Shown here in pieces: positions 16,938-24,218 of a stretch of 39,277 nt of DNA. Below the pieces are notes generated by a model, which was given only the letters and a program-made list of their open reading frames with translations, was not told the origin of the DNA and searched no databases. Location: positions 1 to 39,277 of the forward strand of contig JACPWC010000115.1 in assembly GCA_016197225.1 (NCBI GenBank). Reading direction: 5' to 3'. How positions within the stretch are numbered: position 1 is the stretch's first letter; each line of letters begins with the position of its first letter. The DNA comes from Chloroflexota bacterium. Lineage in GTDB: Bacteria > Chloroflexota > Anaerolineae > Anaerolineales > VGOW01. The translations under genes were made by a program, and so were the position numbers.

Positions 16938-17011
16938 GTCATTCCGAGCAAAGCGAGGAATCTCTGGGCTGGCCTAGAGATTCCTCGCCGAAGCGCACGG
17001 CTCGGAATGAC
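16938..17011. repeat. Two-step inverted repeat in the rfbB-GNAT spacer
   Basis: GTCATTCCGAGC (16938-16949) pairs with GCTCGGAATGAC (17000-17011), and GAGGAATCTCT (16955-16965) pairs with AGAGATTCCTC (16976-16986). It is a long near-continuous hairpin without a T-tail. Confidence 0.85.
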
Positions 17012-17067
17012 ATCCTCAGCTAAACAAATCCTGCAAATTCCGTTTGCGTTCCAGGCGTTCCTTACAG

Positions 17068-17550
17068 TTAGACAAGTTTCAGTTCAAGTTCCAGTTCGTC
17101 GCGAATCGGGATGCCGCTTTCGCCAATGAGCGAGATTTGCGGTTTGAGTTTGCGGGCAACGTCAATCGCGCCTGGATAGAGCGCCACCAGCCTGAAGCCG
17201 CGCTTCTGGTAAAACTTCAGGCCAACGAGATTGTCGTTGGTGGTGAGAAGCCACACACGCTTACAGTCCTTTTTCTTTGCCTCGGCAATCACCGTATCCA
17301 TCAGCGCCCCGCCGATGCCCTGCCCCCGGCGCAGGCTGTTGAGACTGGTGACTTCACACTCGCCGTCTTGCGCATCATACGTCACCACACCCGCCACCTC
17401 GCCGCCGTCTTCGGCAATGAAGGCCGGGTTCTCGGCGGGATAAAAAACGCGCTCACGGTCAACCATCGCCTCATCGCCCCAGTGTTCGCGCATGAAGGCG
17501 CGAAGGAAAGGGCGGTCGGCAGCGGCGGCGGGGCGGATCACGAATGACAT
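17068..17550 (-). CDS. GNAT-family N-acetyltransferase
   Basis: A 160-residue acetyl-CoA-dependent acetyltransferase. The acetyl-CoA-binding motif A reads RRGQGIGGALMD, followed by the C-terminal FYQKRGF segment typical of the fold. Residues 1-60 form the first strands and helices and give no substrate clue. It sits between rfbA and rfbB on the same strand with spacers of over 100 bases on both sides, so it may be a passenger in the polysaccharide locus; acetylation of an amino sugar is possible but not supported by any visible motif. Confidence 0.82.
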   Translation of the reverse strand: MSFVIRPAAAADRPFLRAFMREHWGDEAMVDRERVFYPAENPAFIAEDGGEVAGVVTYDAQDGECEVTSLNSLRRGQGIGGALMDTVIAEAKKKDCKRVWLLTTNDNLVGLKFYQKRGFRLVALYPGAIDVARKLKPQISLIGESGIPIRDELELELKLV

Positions 17551-17567
17551 CAGTCGCTAGTCACGCC

Positions 17568-17676
17568 TCTAATCCGCCCACATCCCTTGATTCTAAAGAT
17601 AGGCTTGGTTCCGCTGGAGAAGTTCCCCGGCAAGGCCAAAGCCTATCTCCAGAACAACGTCGCCCTGCGGATTAGA
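17568..17676. repeat. Nested double inverted repeat
   Basis: TCTAATCCGC (17568-17577) pairs with GCGGATTAGA (17667-17676). Nested inside, AGATAGGCTT (17597-17606) pairs with AAGCCTATCT (17639-17648). The structure nearly fills the spacer between the GNAT gene and rfbA. Confidence 0.85.
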
Positions 17677-17687
17677 AATGATGCTCT

Positions 17688-18755
17688 CTACAAAACGCCC
17701 ACCTGACTGTAATCACCCAAATTCATCTTGATCGCTTTAGGTTTGATCTCGGAGCGGGTGACAGTGGCGTTGCGCCCGATGATGCTGTCGGCGATGCGAT
17801 AGGGCACGTCAAGCACCTTGCTGTTCTCCAGCACAATCGTGTGCTCAATCTCGCTCTTCTCGACGAGGCAATGATGATAGATGCTCGTGAACGGGCCGAT
17901 GTACGAATCGCGGATGACGGTGTTCTCGCCGATGATGGTCGGGCCGCGAATGACGCTGTTCTCCACCACCGCCCCTTTTTCGATTGTCACCCGTGGATCT
18001 AGTTTGGAAGCCGAGTCTACCGCGCCGTCAATGTGAGGCTTCACTTCTTCCAGCACGTGAGCGTTGGCGGTGAGCATGTCGCCAGGCTTGCCGGTGTCAA
18101 TCCACCAGCCGGTGTGAACGTAAGGATGGACGGCGTAGCCTTGCTCGATCAGCCATTGAATAGCGTCGGTGATTTCAAGCTCGTTGCGGAATGAGGGCTT
18201 GATGGCGTGGACGGCTTCGCGAATGTGCTGGTCGAACATGTAGATGCCGACCAGGGCTAGGTTGGAGGGCGGGTTCTTCGGTTTTTCGACGAGGTGTTTG
18301 ATCGTGCCGTCGCTGTTGAGTTCGGCCACGCCGAACTGTTGCGGGTTCTCGACGGCAGTCAATACGATCTGGCTGTTCCACTGGCTGTCGGCGAACTGGC
18401 GGATGAGAGGGCTGATGCCGCCCTGAATCACATTGTCGCCAAGAAACATCACAAAGCGGTCGTCGCCGATAAAGTCGAGCGACTCTTTGACGGCGTGGGC
18501 CAGCCCGGCGGGCGCCGACTGCTCGATATAGGTGATCTTCACGCCCCAACGCTCGCCGCTGTTCACCGCTTCCTTGATTTCGGGCGCGGTGTCGCCGACG
18601 ACGATGCCGATGTCGTTGATACCGGCGTCACGGATGGCGCGAATGACGCGAAAGAGCACCGGCTCGTTGGCGACCGGGATGAGTTGCTTGGCGCGAGTGT
18701 AAGTGAGCGGGTAGAGGCGGGTACCTTTGCCGCCGGAGAGGATGAGGCCTTTCAT
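17688..18755 (-). CDS. rfbA: Glucose-1-phosphate thymidylyltransferase, long form
   Basis: A 355-residue nucleotidyltransferase that makes dTDP-glucose, step one of dTDP-rhamnose synthesis. The signature GGKGTRLYPLT is at residues 8-18. The first 240 residues form the nucleotide-transfer domain, and the rest shows hexapeptide-like turns of a left-handed beta-helix (RGPTIIGENTVIRDSYIG). This tail marks the long StrD-like form, about 60 residues longer than the enterobacterial enzyme. The start codon overlaps the stop of the upstream membrane-protein gene (ATGA at 18752-18755), so translation is coupled. Confidence 0.92.
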   Translation of the reverse strand: MKGLILSGGKGTRLYPLTYTRAKQLIPVANEPVLFRVIRAIRDAGINDIGIVVGDTAPEIKEAVNSGERWGVKITYIEQSAPAGLAHAVKESLDFIGDDRFVMFLGDNVIQGGISPLIRQFADSQWNSQIVLTAVENPQQFGVAELNSDGTIKHLVEKPKNPPSNLALVGIYMFDQHIREAVHAIKPSFRNELEITDAIQWLIEQGYAVHPYVHTGWWIDTGKPGDMLTANAHVLEEVKPHIDGAVDSASKLDPRVTIEKGAVVENSVIRGPTIIGENTVIRDSYIGPFTSIYHHCLVEKSEIEHTIVLENSKVLDVPYRIADSIIGRNATVTRSEIKPKAIKMNLGDYSQVGVL

Positions 18756-19387
18756 AGTTGGTGCCCCATTAGCTTTTGTTCATCATGATGCATATTAAGT
18801 GCCGCGCCTAAACATCCTCCGCCAATTGCCCCAACAATAACGCCGCCAAGCATATTCAACCAAACTATCGAGGAAGCGGCCTCCGTAACTGGAATCGACT
18901 CGCGTAATTGATGCATATAAAACATAAAGAGCCACGCTCCAATTGGAAAGCCAGCCGCGCCTGCTATAGCTAATTGCCAAACTGCTGGTTTTCGCTGAAT
19001 GGCCCCCAGAGCGGCCCCAATGGAAAGGCCGAGCAGAGCAGGCTGTAGAAAATCTATGAATGCAAGAAACAAATACTGATCTGTAAATGTGGAAGAGAAA
19101 AACGAAGCCGCAATTGATCCGCAACCGCCCAACATACTCGCAAGCGCATACGTCTTGACGTTTTGTCGAATGTGGGTGGCGTAACCCAAGGCAACCCCGC
19201 CAATACCGCAAGCTATGAGTAACGACATGGCTCTTGTGGCCCTTTCAACAAACACATTATCTGTCGGGAAAGCAAGGGACCACGGGCTCATAAATAACGC
19301 CAAGCCAACACCAAATCCTACAGCTCCATAAAGGGTATAGCGATAGGATAGGATCCGAAAAAATATGTGTAGAGGTGAAGTTTCCAT
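18752..19387 (-). CDS. Six-helix membrane protein of unknown function
   Basis: A 211-residue protein with about six hydrophobic segments, near residues 15-35, 50-68, 80-100, 108-130, 137-155 and 172-198. Several are Gly/Ala-rich (LNMLGGVIVGAIGGGCLGAA). No family recognised. Its DNA is visibly richer in A and T than its neighbours and uses codons such as ATA, AAA and TTA more freely, which hints at a separate origin. It lies 12 bases after the kinase gene and overlaps the rfbA start by four bases, so it is fully embedded in the polysaccharide operon. A role in polymer export or in membrane placement of the kinase is possible only by position. Confidence 0.75.
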   Translation of the reverse strand: METSPLHIFFRILSYRYTLYGAVGFGVGLALFMSPWSLAFPTDNVFVERATRAMSLLIACGIGGVALGYATHIRQNVKTYALASMLGGCGSIAASFFSSTFTDQYLFLAFIDFLQPALLGLSIGAALGAIQRKPAVWQLAIAGAAGFPIGAWLFMFYMHQLRESIPVTEAASSIVWLNMLGGVIVGAIGGGCLGAALNMHHDEQKLMGHQL

Positions 19388-19399
19388 AGTTGAATCGAT

Positions 19400-20062
19400 T
19401 TAGTAATTGCTCATTTTGGAATCCACGCTCGCATTCGTCAGCACCGTGCCGACGATGCGGACTTTGATTTTGTCGAGCAGTTCCTTAGCCTGGGCGGCGT
19501 GTTCGCGGCGGGTGTGGCCGGCGCTGAGGACGAGCAGGACGCCGTCGAGTTTGGTGGCCAGCAGGGCGGCGTCGGTGACGGCGACGACGGGTGGGGCGTC
19601 GAACAAGACGATGTCGGCGCGCGATTTCAGGTCGGCGATGGCGGCATCCATCTTCTTGGAGCTGATCAGGTCGGCGGGGATGGGCGGGAGCGGGCCGGAG
19701 GGGAGCAGAAACAAGTCATCCACACCTGCGGCGGCGGCCAGCCCGTGCTTTTCGGGGTCGCCGCCTTCCAGAACAAAGTTGCTCAGTCCGCGATCGTTGG
19801 GTAAATCCCAAAGGGTGTGTTGCGCGGGGCGGTGCAGATCACAATCAACGAGGATCGTTTTGCGCCCGCCCTGGGCGAAGGTGATGGCCAGGTTGGCAAC
19901 GACACTGCTTTTGCCCGCCAGGATGTCAGACGAGGCCGAGGTGACAAGCAGAGTGGTGAGCGGCTTTTCGAGGCCGGAGAAGGTGAGGTTCGTCCGCAGG
20001 GTGCGAAAGGCTTCGGCGGCGGATGAACGAGGATCGGTGAGGGTGATGAGGGTGTCTTTCAT
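19400..20062 (-). CDS. CpsD/CapB-like tyrosine kinase domain protein
   Basis: A 220-residue P-loop ATPase of the bacterial tyrosine kinase family. It regulates polymerisation together with a membrane chain-length protein. The phosphate loop is an unusual LAGKSS with Lys51 (most members have GEGKS). Walker A' is ILVDCDLHRP (70-79) and Walker B is IVLFDAPP with Asp155. EAFRTLRTNL near the N-terminus is the segment that interacts with neighbouring subunits. The usual C-terminal tyrosine cluster is reduced to a single Tyr as the last residue (KMSNY). The two chain-length proteins are encoded just upstream, the split arrangement known from Gram-positive-type systems. Confidence 0.88.
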   Translation of the reverse strand: MKDTLITLTDPRSSAAEAFRTLRTNLTFSGLEKPLTTLLVTSASSDILAGKSSVVANLAITFAQGGRKTILVDCDLHRPAQHTLWDLPNDRGLSNFVLEGGDPEKHGLAAAAGVDDLFLLPSGPLPPIPADLISSKKMDAAIADLKSRADIVLFDAPPVVAVTDAALLATKLDGVLLVLSAGHTRREHAAQAKELLDKIKVRIVGTVLTNASVDSKMSNY

Positions 20063-20140
20063 GAATGACCCCTTCGGGTGACGAATGACGAATGACGAAC
20101 GACGGCAACTTTCGTCCTTCGTCCTACGTCTTTTGTCGCT

Positions 20141-20812
20141 CTAGCGTTTTCTTCGCGCTCCTTCGGCGGCCGGGATGGCTCCGAGGACGGGCAGGTTGAA
20201 TTGGCGTTCGATGTCGGCGGCGGAGCGGATGACGGCGGACTCCAGATATTCCAGGATGAAGACGATGACGCCGCCGATGAGCAGACCCAGCACGCCGCCG
20301 GCAATGGTGTTGATGGAGGTCTTGGGCCGGTCGGTGACGAAACGCGGCTCGTCGAGGAGGATGGCGTCCACCCGATCTTCTTTGCGCTGTTTCTGATTTT
20401 CCTCATTGCGCCACTGGATGAAAAGTTCGGCCCACTTTTTGGCAACGTCGTTGGCCAGGTCGCCATTTTCGTTCTTGGCGTCAATTTGGATGACGAAGCG
20501 CGAGTCGTCGGAGGCGATGGTGATGTTGCCGCGCAGGGTTTGCGGCTCGGTGTCGAGTTGCATCGCCTCAATCACGTCTTTGGCGCGGTTGTCGGTGTCC
20601 ATCCAGGCAACGTAAGAGCGCAGAAGAATCTTGGCCGACTGGGTGAGGCCGAAGTCGGTGCGGGCCGGTTGCACCAGCAAGTAGATGGTGGATTTGTAGA
20701 TCGGCGTTTGCAGTTTGCTGAAGACGAAGGCCGAGGCGGCGGTGAGGGCGGCCACCAGGGCCAGAATCCAGCCGCGCCGCCAAATGATGCGAACGTATTC
20801 GTTGATGGTCAT
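20141..20812 (-). CDS. Wzz/YveK-like chain-length protein 1
   Basis: A 223-residue polysaccharide copolymerase. It has an N-terminal membrane helix (WILALVAALTAASAFVFS, about residues 15-33), a roughly 130-residue extracytoplasmic domain with a coiled-coil stretch around KWAELFIQWRNEENQKQRKE, and a C-terminal membrane helix (GGVLGLLIGGVIVFILEYL, near 172-192). A short cytoplasmic tail follows, ending in GAIPAAEG, where kinase contact is expected. CGGAG precedes the start. It sets chain length and activates the CpsD-like kinase encoded 78 bases downstream. The spacer after it contains three TGACGAA words. Confidence 0.87.
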   Translation of the reverse strand: MTINEYVRIIWRRGWILALVAALTAASAFVFSKLQTPIYKSTIYLLVQPARTDFGLTQSAKILLRSYVAWMDTDNRAKDVIEAMQLDTEPQTLRGNITIASDDSRFVIQIDAKNENGDLANDVAKKWAELFIQWRNEENQKQRKEDRVDAILLDEPRFVTDRPKTSINTIAGGVLGLLIGGVIVFILEYLESAVIRSAADIERQFNLPVLGAIPAAEGARRKR

Positions 20813-20853
20813 TGAAATTCTCCGAAGGCCAATCTTACCAGAATTCAGGAGTC

Positions 20854-20902
20854 AGAAGTCAGGAGCCAGAATAAAAATTCTAAATTCCGAGTCCTGACTT
20901 CT
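20854..20902. repeat. Phased words and inverted repeat between the two chain-length genes
   Basis: GTCAGAA, GTCAGGA and GCCAGAA follow each other at 7-base steps (20851 on). AGAAGTCAGGA (20854-20864) faces TCCTGACTTCT (20892-20902), and GAATTC flanks both arms. Confidence 0.8.
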
Positions 20903-20907
20903 GAATT

Positions 20908-21567
20908 CTATTTCTTAGGTATCTCGCCCAACACCTTCAGGCCCATTGCTTCAATTTCATGCTTGTTGCGTAAGAAGGGATCGAGATAATGAGCGATGAA
21001 GGCGAGGGCGACGCCGACGGCCAAACCGAGGCCGAGTCGGATGGGGAGATCGATCATCGAACGGAGTCCGGGCGAGGAGGCGCCGACGGTCGGTGTATCA
21101 AGAACAGCCACCACCGCATTTGCGCCGCCAAGTTGGGGGAAGGCTTCGGCGTTGCGATTTTGCAGGACAACGACAGCGGCCTCGGCGGCGGCTTTAACCG
21201 AGTCGGCATCACTGCCGTTGACGAAGAGCACCAGTTGACTACGGACGTAGTCAGACGTGAACGAAGCTTGCAGAGTCTTGCCTTGTGTTGCGAGTTCGTC
21301 GCTCACGGCCTGGGCGAAGGCGCTCGTTTTGATCCAGTCTGAGAGGCCGCCGACGATGTACTCTGAAGTGAGCCAACTGTAATAAGTGGGATCGAAGCCG
21401 GAACTGCCGAGTGCCGGCGGCAGGCTGGCGTTGAAGCGCACGGTTGCGCCGTAAATGGTGGGCGGGCGCTGATAGGTAGCCAGGCCGACCGCGCCGACGA
21501 CGAGGGCCGGAATGGCGACGAGCCACCACCAGCGGCGGAGGATGAGGAAGTAGAGGCGAAGTTCCAT
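20908..21567 (-). CDS. Wzz/YveK-like chain-length protein 2
   Basis: A 219-residue protein with the same layout as its neighbour: an N-terminal helix (WWWLVAIPALVVGAVGLATY, about 13-32), an extracytoplasmic middle region, and a second helix (LGLGLAVGVALAFIAHYLD, near 180-200) before a short tail ending GEIPKK. The middle regions of the two proteins are clearly different in sequence, so this is not a recent duplication. Two distinct copolymerases for one kinase could form a mixed complex or set two chain-length modes. No strong ribosome site; the gene starts 47 bases after the glycosyltransferase stop. Confidence 0.83.
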   Translation of the reverse strand: MELRLYFLILRRWWWLVAIPALVVGAVGLATYQRPPTIYGATVRFNASLPPALGSSGFDPTYYSWLTSEYIVGGLSDWIKTSAFAQAVSDELATQGKTLQASFTSDYVRSQLVLFVNGSDADSVKAAAEAAVVVLQNRNAEAFPQLGGANAVVAVLDTPTVGASSPGLRSMIDLPIRLGLGLAVGVALAFIAHYLDPFLRNKHEIEAMGLKVLGEIPKK

Positions 21568-21614
21568 GAAGTCTCAAAAGTGAAACGTCAAACGACAAAC
21601 GTGATCTTGACGTT

Positions 21615-22712
21615 TTACGCCTGTCGTTTGACGGGGATAGCCGACTCTATAAAGTTGCGCAGTTCTCTTTCAAACACCTTTCGATCAAACTTGAGGGCGT
21701 GGGCACGGATAAAAGCTGGATCAAATTTGGACGAGTCGAATGATTTGAGAGTGGAGATTAGAGATTGGACAGTCTGCTCGTGGAAGAGATGGCCGGTTTG
21801 ATTTTCGATGACGGTGTCCAGCGCGCCGCCGCCGGCAAAAGCGATGGCAGGTCTGCCCGCCGCCTGGGCCTGAACCGGGGTGATGCCAAAGTCCTCCAGC
21901 CCTGGAAAGATGAAGGCTTTACAACGAGCCATGAGATCGGGCAGGTCGGCCTCTGGCACGCGGCCCAGGAATTTTACCGTAGACCCGGCCATTTTTTCCA
22001 GCCGCGCCCGGTCGCGCCCGTCGCCGCCGACGAGCAAGGGCAGGTTGAGGGCGGTGCAGGCGCGCACGGCGAGATCGACTCGCTTGTAAGGGATGAGGCG
22101 GCCCAGGCAGAGAAAATAGTCGCCAACAGAGTCGGCAATATTGAATCGATCTGTCATCACAGGCGGGTAAATGATAACCGACTCGCGGCCATAGAAGCGG
22201 GCGATTCGCCGCTGAACTTCCGACGAAATGGCGATGAAATGGTCAACACGTTGCGCGGCGGCCTTGTCCCACTGTTTGAGCAGGTTGAGGACGGGGAGCA
22301 GGATTCGGCGCTGGGCCGGGCTGAAGCCTTCACGGGTTGCGTAGTCGTCAAAGCCCCAGACGTAGCGAGTGGGCGTGAGGCAGTAACAGATGTGCACCGC
22401 GCCCGGTGGCTTGCGGACGCCGTGACAGAAGCCGCTCTTGTTGGAGAGAATGAGGTCAAAGCCGGTGAGGTCGAAGCGCTCGAAGGCGAACGGGTAAAGC
22501 AGAAGATAGGGCTGATGATAGCGGTGAATGGCTGGCAGGCGATCCATAAATGAAGCGCGGATCGGCCACTGGCGATATTTGGGCGGCATCTTCTCGCGCC
22601 AGTAAATGGAGGTGAAGACGGGCGCGCCGGGAAACATTTCGGCCAGCACTTCCAGCACGTCTTCGGCGCCGCCGAGTTGGTTGAGCCAGTCGTGGATGAG
22701 GGCGAGAGGCAT
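21615..22712 (-). CDS. GT4-type glycosyltransferase (GT-B fold)
   Basis: A 365-residue retaining glycosyltransferase, probably adding mannose or a related sugar to the polysaccharide repeat unit. The start at 22712 (MPLALIHDWL) overlaps the preceding gene's stop by one base. The N-terminal domain has LGGAEDVLEVL, and the donor domain has LGRLIPYKRVDLAV and GLEDFGITPVQAQAAGRP. In the usual EX7E motif the second Glu is Gln here (codon CAG for GAG), an unusual change at a donor-binding position. Residues near the C-terminus (SLISTLKS) are encoded by the words TCCAATCTC/TAATCTCCA, matching the repeat in the GcvT-like gene. Confidence 0.87.
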   Translation of the reverse strand: MPLALIHDWLNQLGGAEDVLEVLAEMFPGAPVFTSIYWREKMPPKYRQWPIRASFMDRLPAIHRYHQPYLLLYPFAFERFDLTGFDLILSNKSGFCHGVRKPPGAVHICYCLTPTRYVWGFDDYATREGFSPAQRRILLPVLNLLKQWDKAAAQRVDHFIAISSEVQRRIARFYGRESVIIYPPVMTDRFNIADSVGDYFLCLGRLIPYKRVDLAVRACTALNLPLLVGGDGRDRARLEKMAGSTVKFLGRVPEADLPDLMARCKAFIFPGLEDFGITPVQAQAAGRPAIAFAGGGALDTVIENQTGHLFHEQTVQSLISTLKSFDSSKFDPAFIRAHALKFDRKVFERELRNFIESAIPVKRQA

Positions 22713-23077
22713 CAGGCGGAAACAGCGGTTTCTTCTGTGAGGCCTGACATCGCTAACACCCTGTCTGACCATTCTGATGCTTGATGGGCCAGCAAAGCTC
22801 GCTGAAAGGAGTTTGTGGAAGCAACTGGCCAGACATGAAGCCACAACGTGAGATTAATTTGCAGATCAACAAGCTGACTTGCTGTATCGGATTTGGTCTC
22901 TGTCGCTGTCCATTCGATAAACCGTCGCGCTTCCTCCAGTAAAACTTGAACGACCTGCGAATTAACGGGATTCATCGCCGTTGAACTCACCCGCGCTAAA
23001 TCTGCTGCCAACCCGCCCAAACGGATTGGCAAGGGATCGCGCATAAACCTTTTCTGAACTACGGCAAAGTCTTTCAT
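22712..23077 (-). CDS. Conserved helical protein of unknown function
   Basis: A 121-residue, mostly helical, soluble protein without signal or membrane segment. It has a Trp-rich middle (LTLWLHVWPVAS), DPLPIRLGGLAADLARV near the N-terminus, and EWSDRVLAMSGL near the C-terminus. Its ATG overlaps the DUF5674 gene's stop (ATGA, 23074-23077) and its stop overlaps the glycosyltransferase start, so it is a real coupled gene. I have an impression that similar proteins occur in cyanobacteria and Chloroflexota, but no function is known to me. The DNA is less GC-rich than the flanks. Confidence 0.78.
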   Translation of the reverse strand: MKDFAVVQKRFMRDPLPIRLGGLAADLARVSSTAMNPVNSQVVQVLLEEARRFIEWTATETKSDTASQLVDLQINLTLWLHVWPVASTNSFQRALLAHQASEWSDRVLAMSGLTEETAVSA

Positions 23078-23415
23078 GAGTCACCTGCCAAAAGTTGGCG
23101 AATGATATTTTCCATTTTGGCGCGAATAGCCGGATTCTGCACTTCCGTTTTAGTGTTGCCGTCTCGTGAACGAAGGTTGATGATCGCCTCAAATCGTATC
23201 TCGTTACTGGCAGGGTACCAATTCGCGCCCCATAAATCGGATTGCCTGCTTCCATCAGCCAGAAGCACTGCTTCGCTATCTGCGTGCATCTCGCCGCCGC
23301 CGGCCATGATTTCGCGCTGTACATCAACTGCAACTTTGATCAGAACGCCCCAGTCTGCCAGCATAGCAGCTATCTGTTCAGGTGTGGCTCGTTCGCGGAG
23401 AATGTGAATTGACAT
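23074..23415 (-). CDS. DUF5674 family protein
   Basis: A 113-residue soluble protein starting at the ATG at 23415 (MSIHILRERATPEQ); the frame continues 28 codons upstream but overlaps the rnhB end and lacks family similarity there. The central pattern with GGGEMHADSEAVLLADGSRQ followed by DLWGANWYP is characteristic of DUF5674, a family without known function. It is translationally coupled to the next gene. The pair sits between rnhB and a glycosyltransferase and looks like a two-gene insert, perhaps a small regulatory or toxin-antitoxin-like pair, but nothing in the sequence proves that. Confidence 0.82.
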   Translation of the reverse strand: MSIHILRERATPEQIAAMLADWGVLIKVAVDVQREIMAGGGEMHADSEAVLLADGSRQSDLWGANWYPASNEIRFEAIINLRSRDGNTKTEVQNPAIRAKMENIIRQLLAGDS

Positions 23416-23458
23416 AGATGAAGTTCCAATAATGGTATTCGCTGATGTTTCATCAGAA

Positions 23459-24094
23459 TTATAACCCTGCTTTCTCCAGTAACCCCCTGATCGGCCCATA
23501 ACTCCTCCGATGTACCTCGCTCACCCCCAACTCCTCCAGCGCAACTTTGTGCAGGGCCGTGCCGTAGCCCTTGTGCTTCGCGAAGCTGTAGCCGGGATGG
23601 AGCGCATCAAGTTTCACCATCGCCCGGTCGCGGCTGACTTTGGCGACGATGGAGGCGGCGGCGATGCTGAGGGAGAGGCAGTCGCCGTAGTTCAAAAAGT
23701 GTTGAGGAAGAGAGAAGAGAGAGGAGAGGTTGACGGCGTCAATGAGGAGAGCTTTGGGTTGGGGGTGGAGCATGGCAACCGCTCGTTGCATGGCGGCTCG
23801 GGTGGCGGGCACGATGCCGTTCGAGTCAATTTCGCCCGGCCCGGCCCCGCCCACACCAACCGACACGGCCACGTCGCAAATTGCTGCGTACAACTTTTCG
23901 CGCTGGCGGGCGGTGAGCTTCTTGGAATCGTTCACGCCTTTGAGGGCCGAGGCCAGGTCACGGCGGTTGAGGGGGAGGATGACGGCGGCGGCCACCACCG
24001 GCCCGGCCCAGGCTCCGCGTCCGGCCTCGTCAATGCCGGCGATCAGATGATGGCCTTGAGCGAGGAAGCGGCGTTCAAGTTTGAGGGTGGGCAT
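23459..24094 (-). CDS. rnhB: Ribonuclease HII
   Basis: A 211-residue RNase HII, which cleaves RNA in RNA-DNA hybrids and single ribonucleotides in DNA. The N-terminal GIDEAGRGAWAGPV carries Asp22 and Glu23 of the metal site. A further acidic residue lies in LLIDAVNL, and the LSLSIAAASIVAKVSRD stretch is characteristic. The usual GRG is kept. The start at 24094 (MPTLKLERRF) is chosen because the open frame upstream is only translated repeat (ICHSSFV words). It is a housekeeping gene unrelated to its polysaccharide neighbours. Confidence 0.93.
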   Translation of the reverse strand: MPTLKLERRFLAQGHHLIAGIDEAGRGAWAGPVVAAAVILPLNRRDLASALKGVNDSKKLTARQREKLYAAICDVAVSVGVGGAGPGEIDSNGIVPATRAAMQRAVAMLHPQPKALLIDAVNLSSLFSLPQHFLNYGDCLSLSIAAASIVAKVSRDRAMVKLDALHPGYSFAKHKGYGTALHKVALEELGVSEVHRRSYGPIRGLLEKAGL

Positions 24095-24099
24095 GGTCG

Positions 24100-24194
24100 T
24101 GACAAATGAAGAATGACAAATGACAAATGAAGAATGACAAATGAAGAATGACAAATGACAGATGATGAATGACAGGTGATGAATGACGAATGAT
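24100..24194. repeat. 7-bp phased tandem repeat upstream of rnhB
   Basis: About 13 consecutive 7-base words: TGACAAA, TGAAGAA, TGACAAA, TGACAAA, TGAAGAA, and so on, drifting to TGATGAA, TGACAGG and TGACGAA. Each word begins with TGA. The run lies directly before rnhB and after the GT2 gene; words CCGTCGTC/TCCGTCGTCTATCGTCG of the opposite sense follow to 24230. Confidence 0.9.
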
Positions 24195-24218
24195 TATCCG
24201 TCGTCCCTTGTCCGTCGT

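Noticed and set aside
17589-17687. Small gene on the plus strand (GLVPLEKFPGKAKAYLQNN)
   Set aside because: No start or ribosome site, and the stretch is explained by nested inverted repeats; left as a possible relict.
23459-24154. Longer rnhB start giving an extra 20 residues
   Set aside because: These residues (ICHSSFV repeated) are the translation of the 7-bp spacer repeat, not RNase HII sequence.
24100-24194. CRISPR array
   Set aside because: The units are 7 bases long, contiguous and degenerate, with no spacers and no cas genes.
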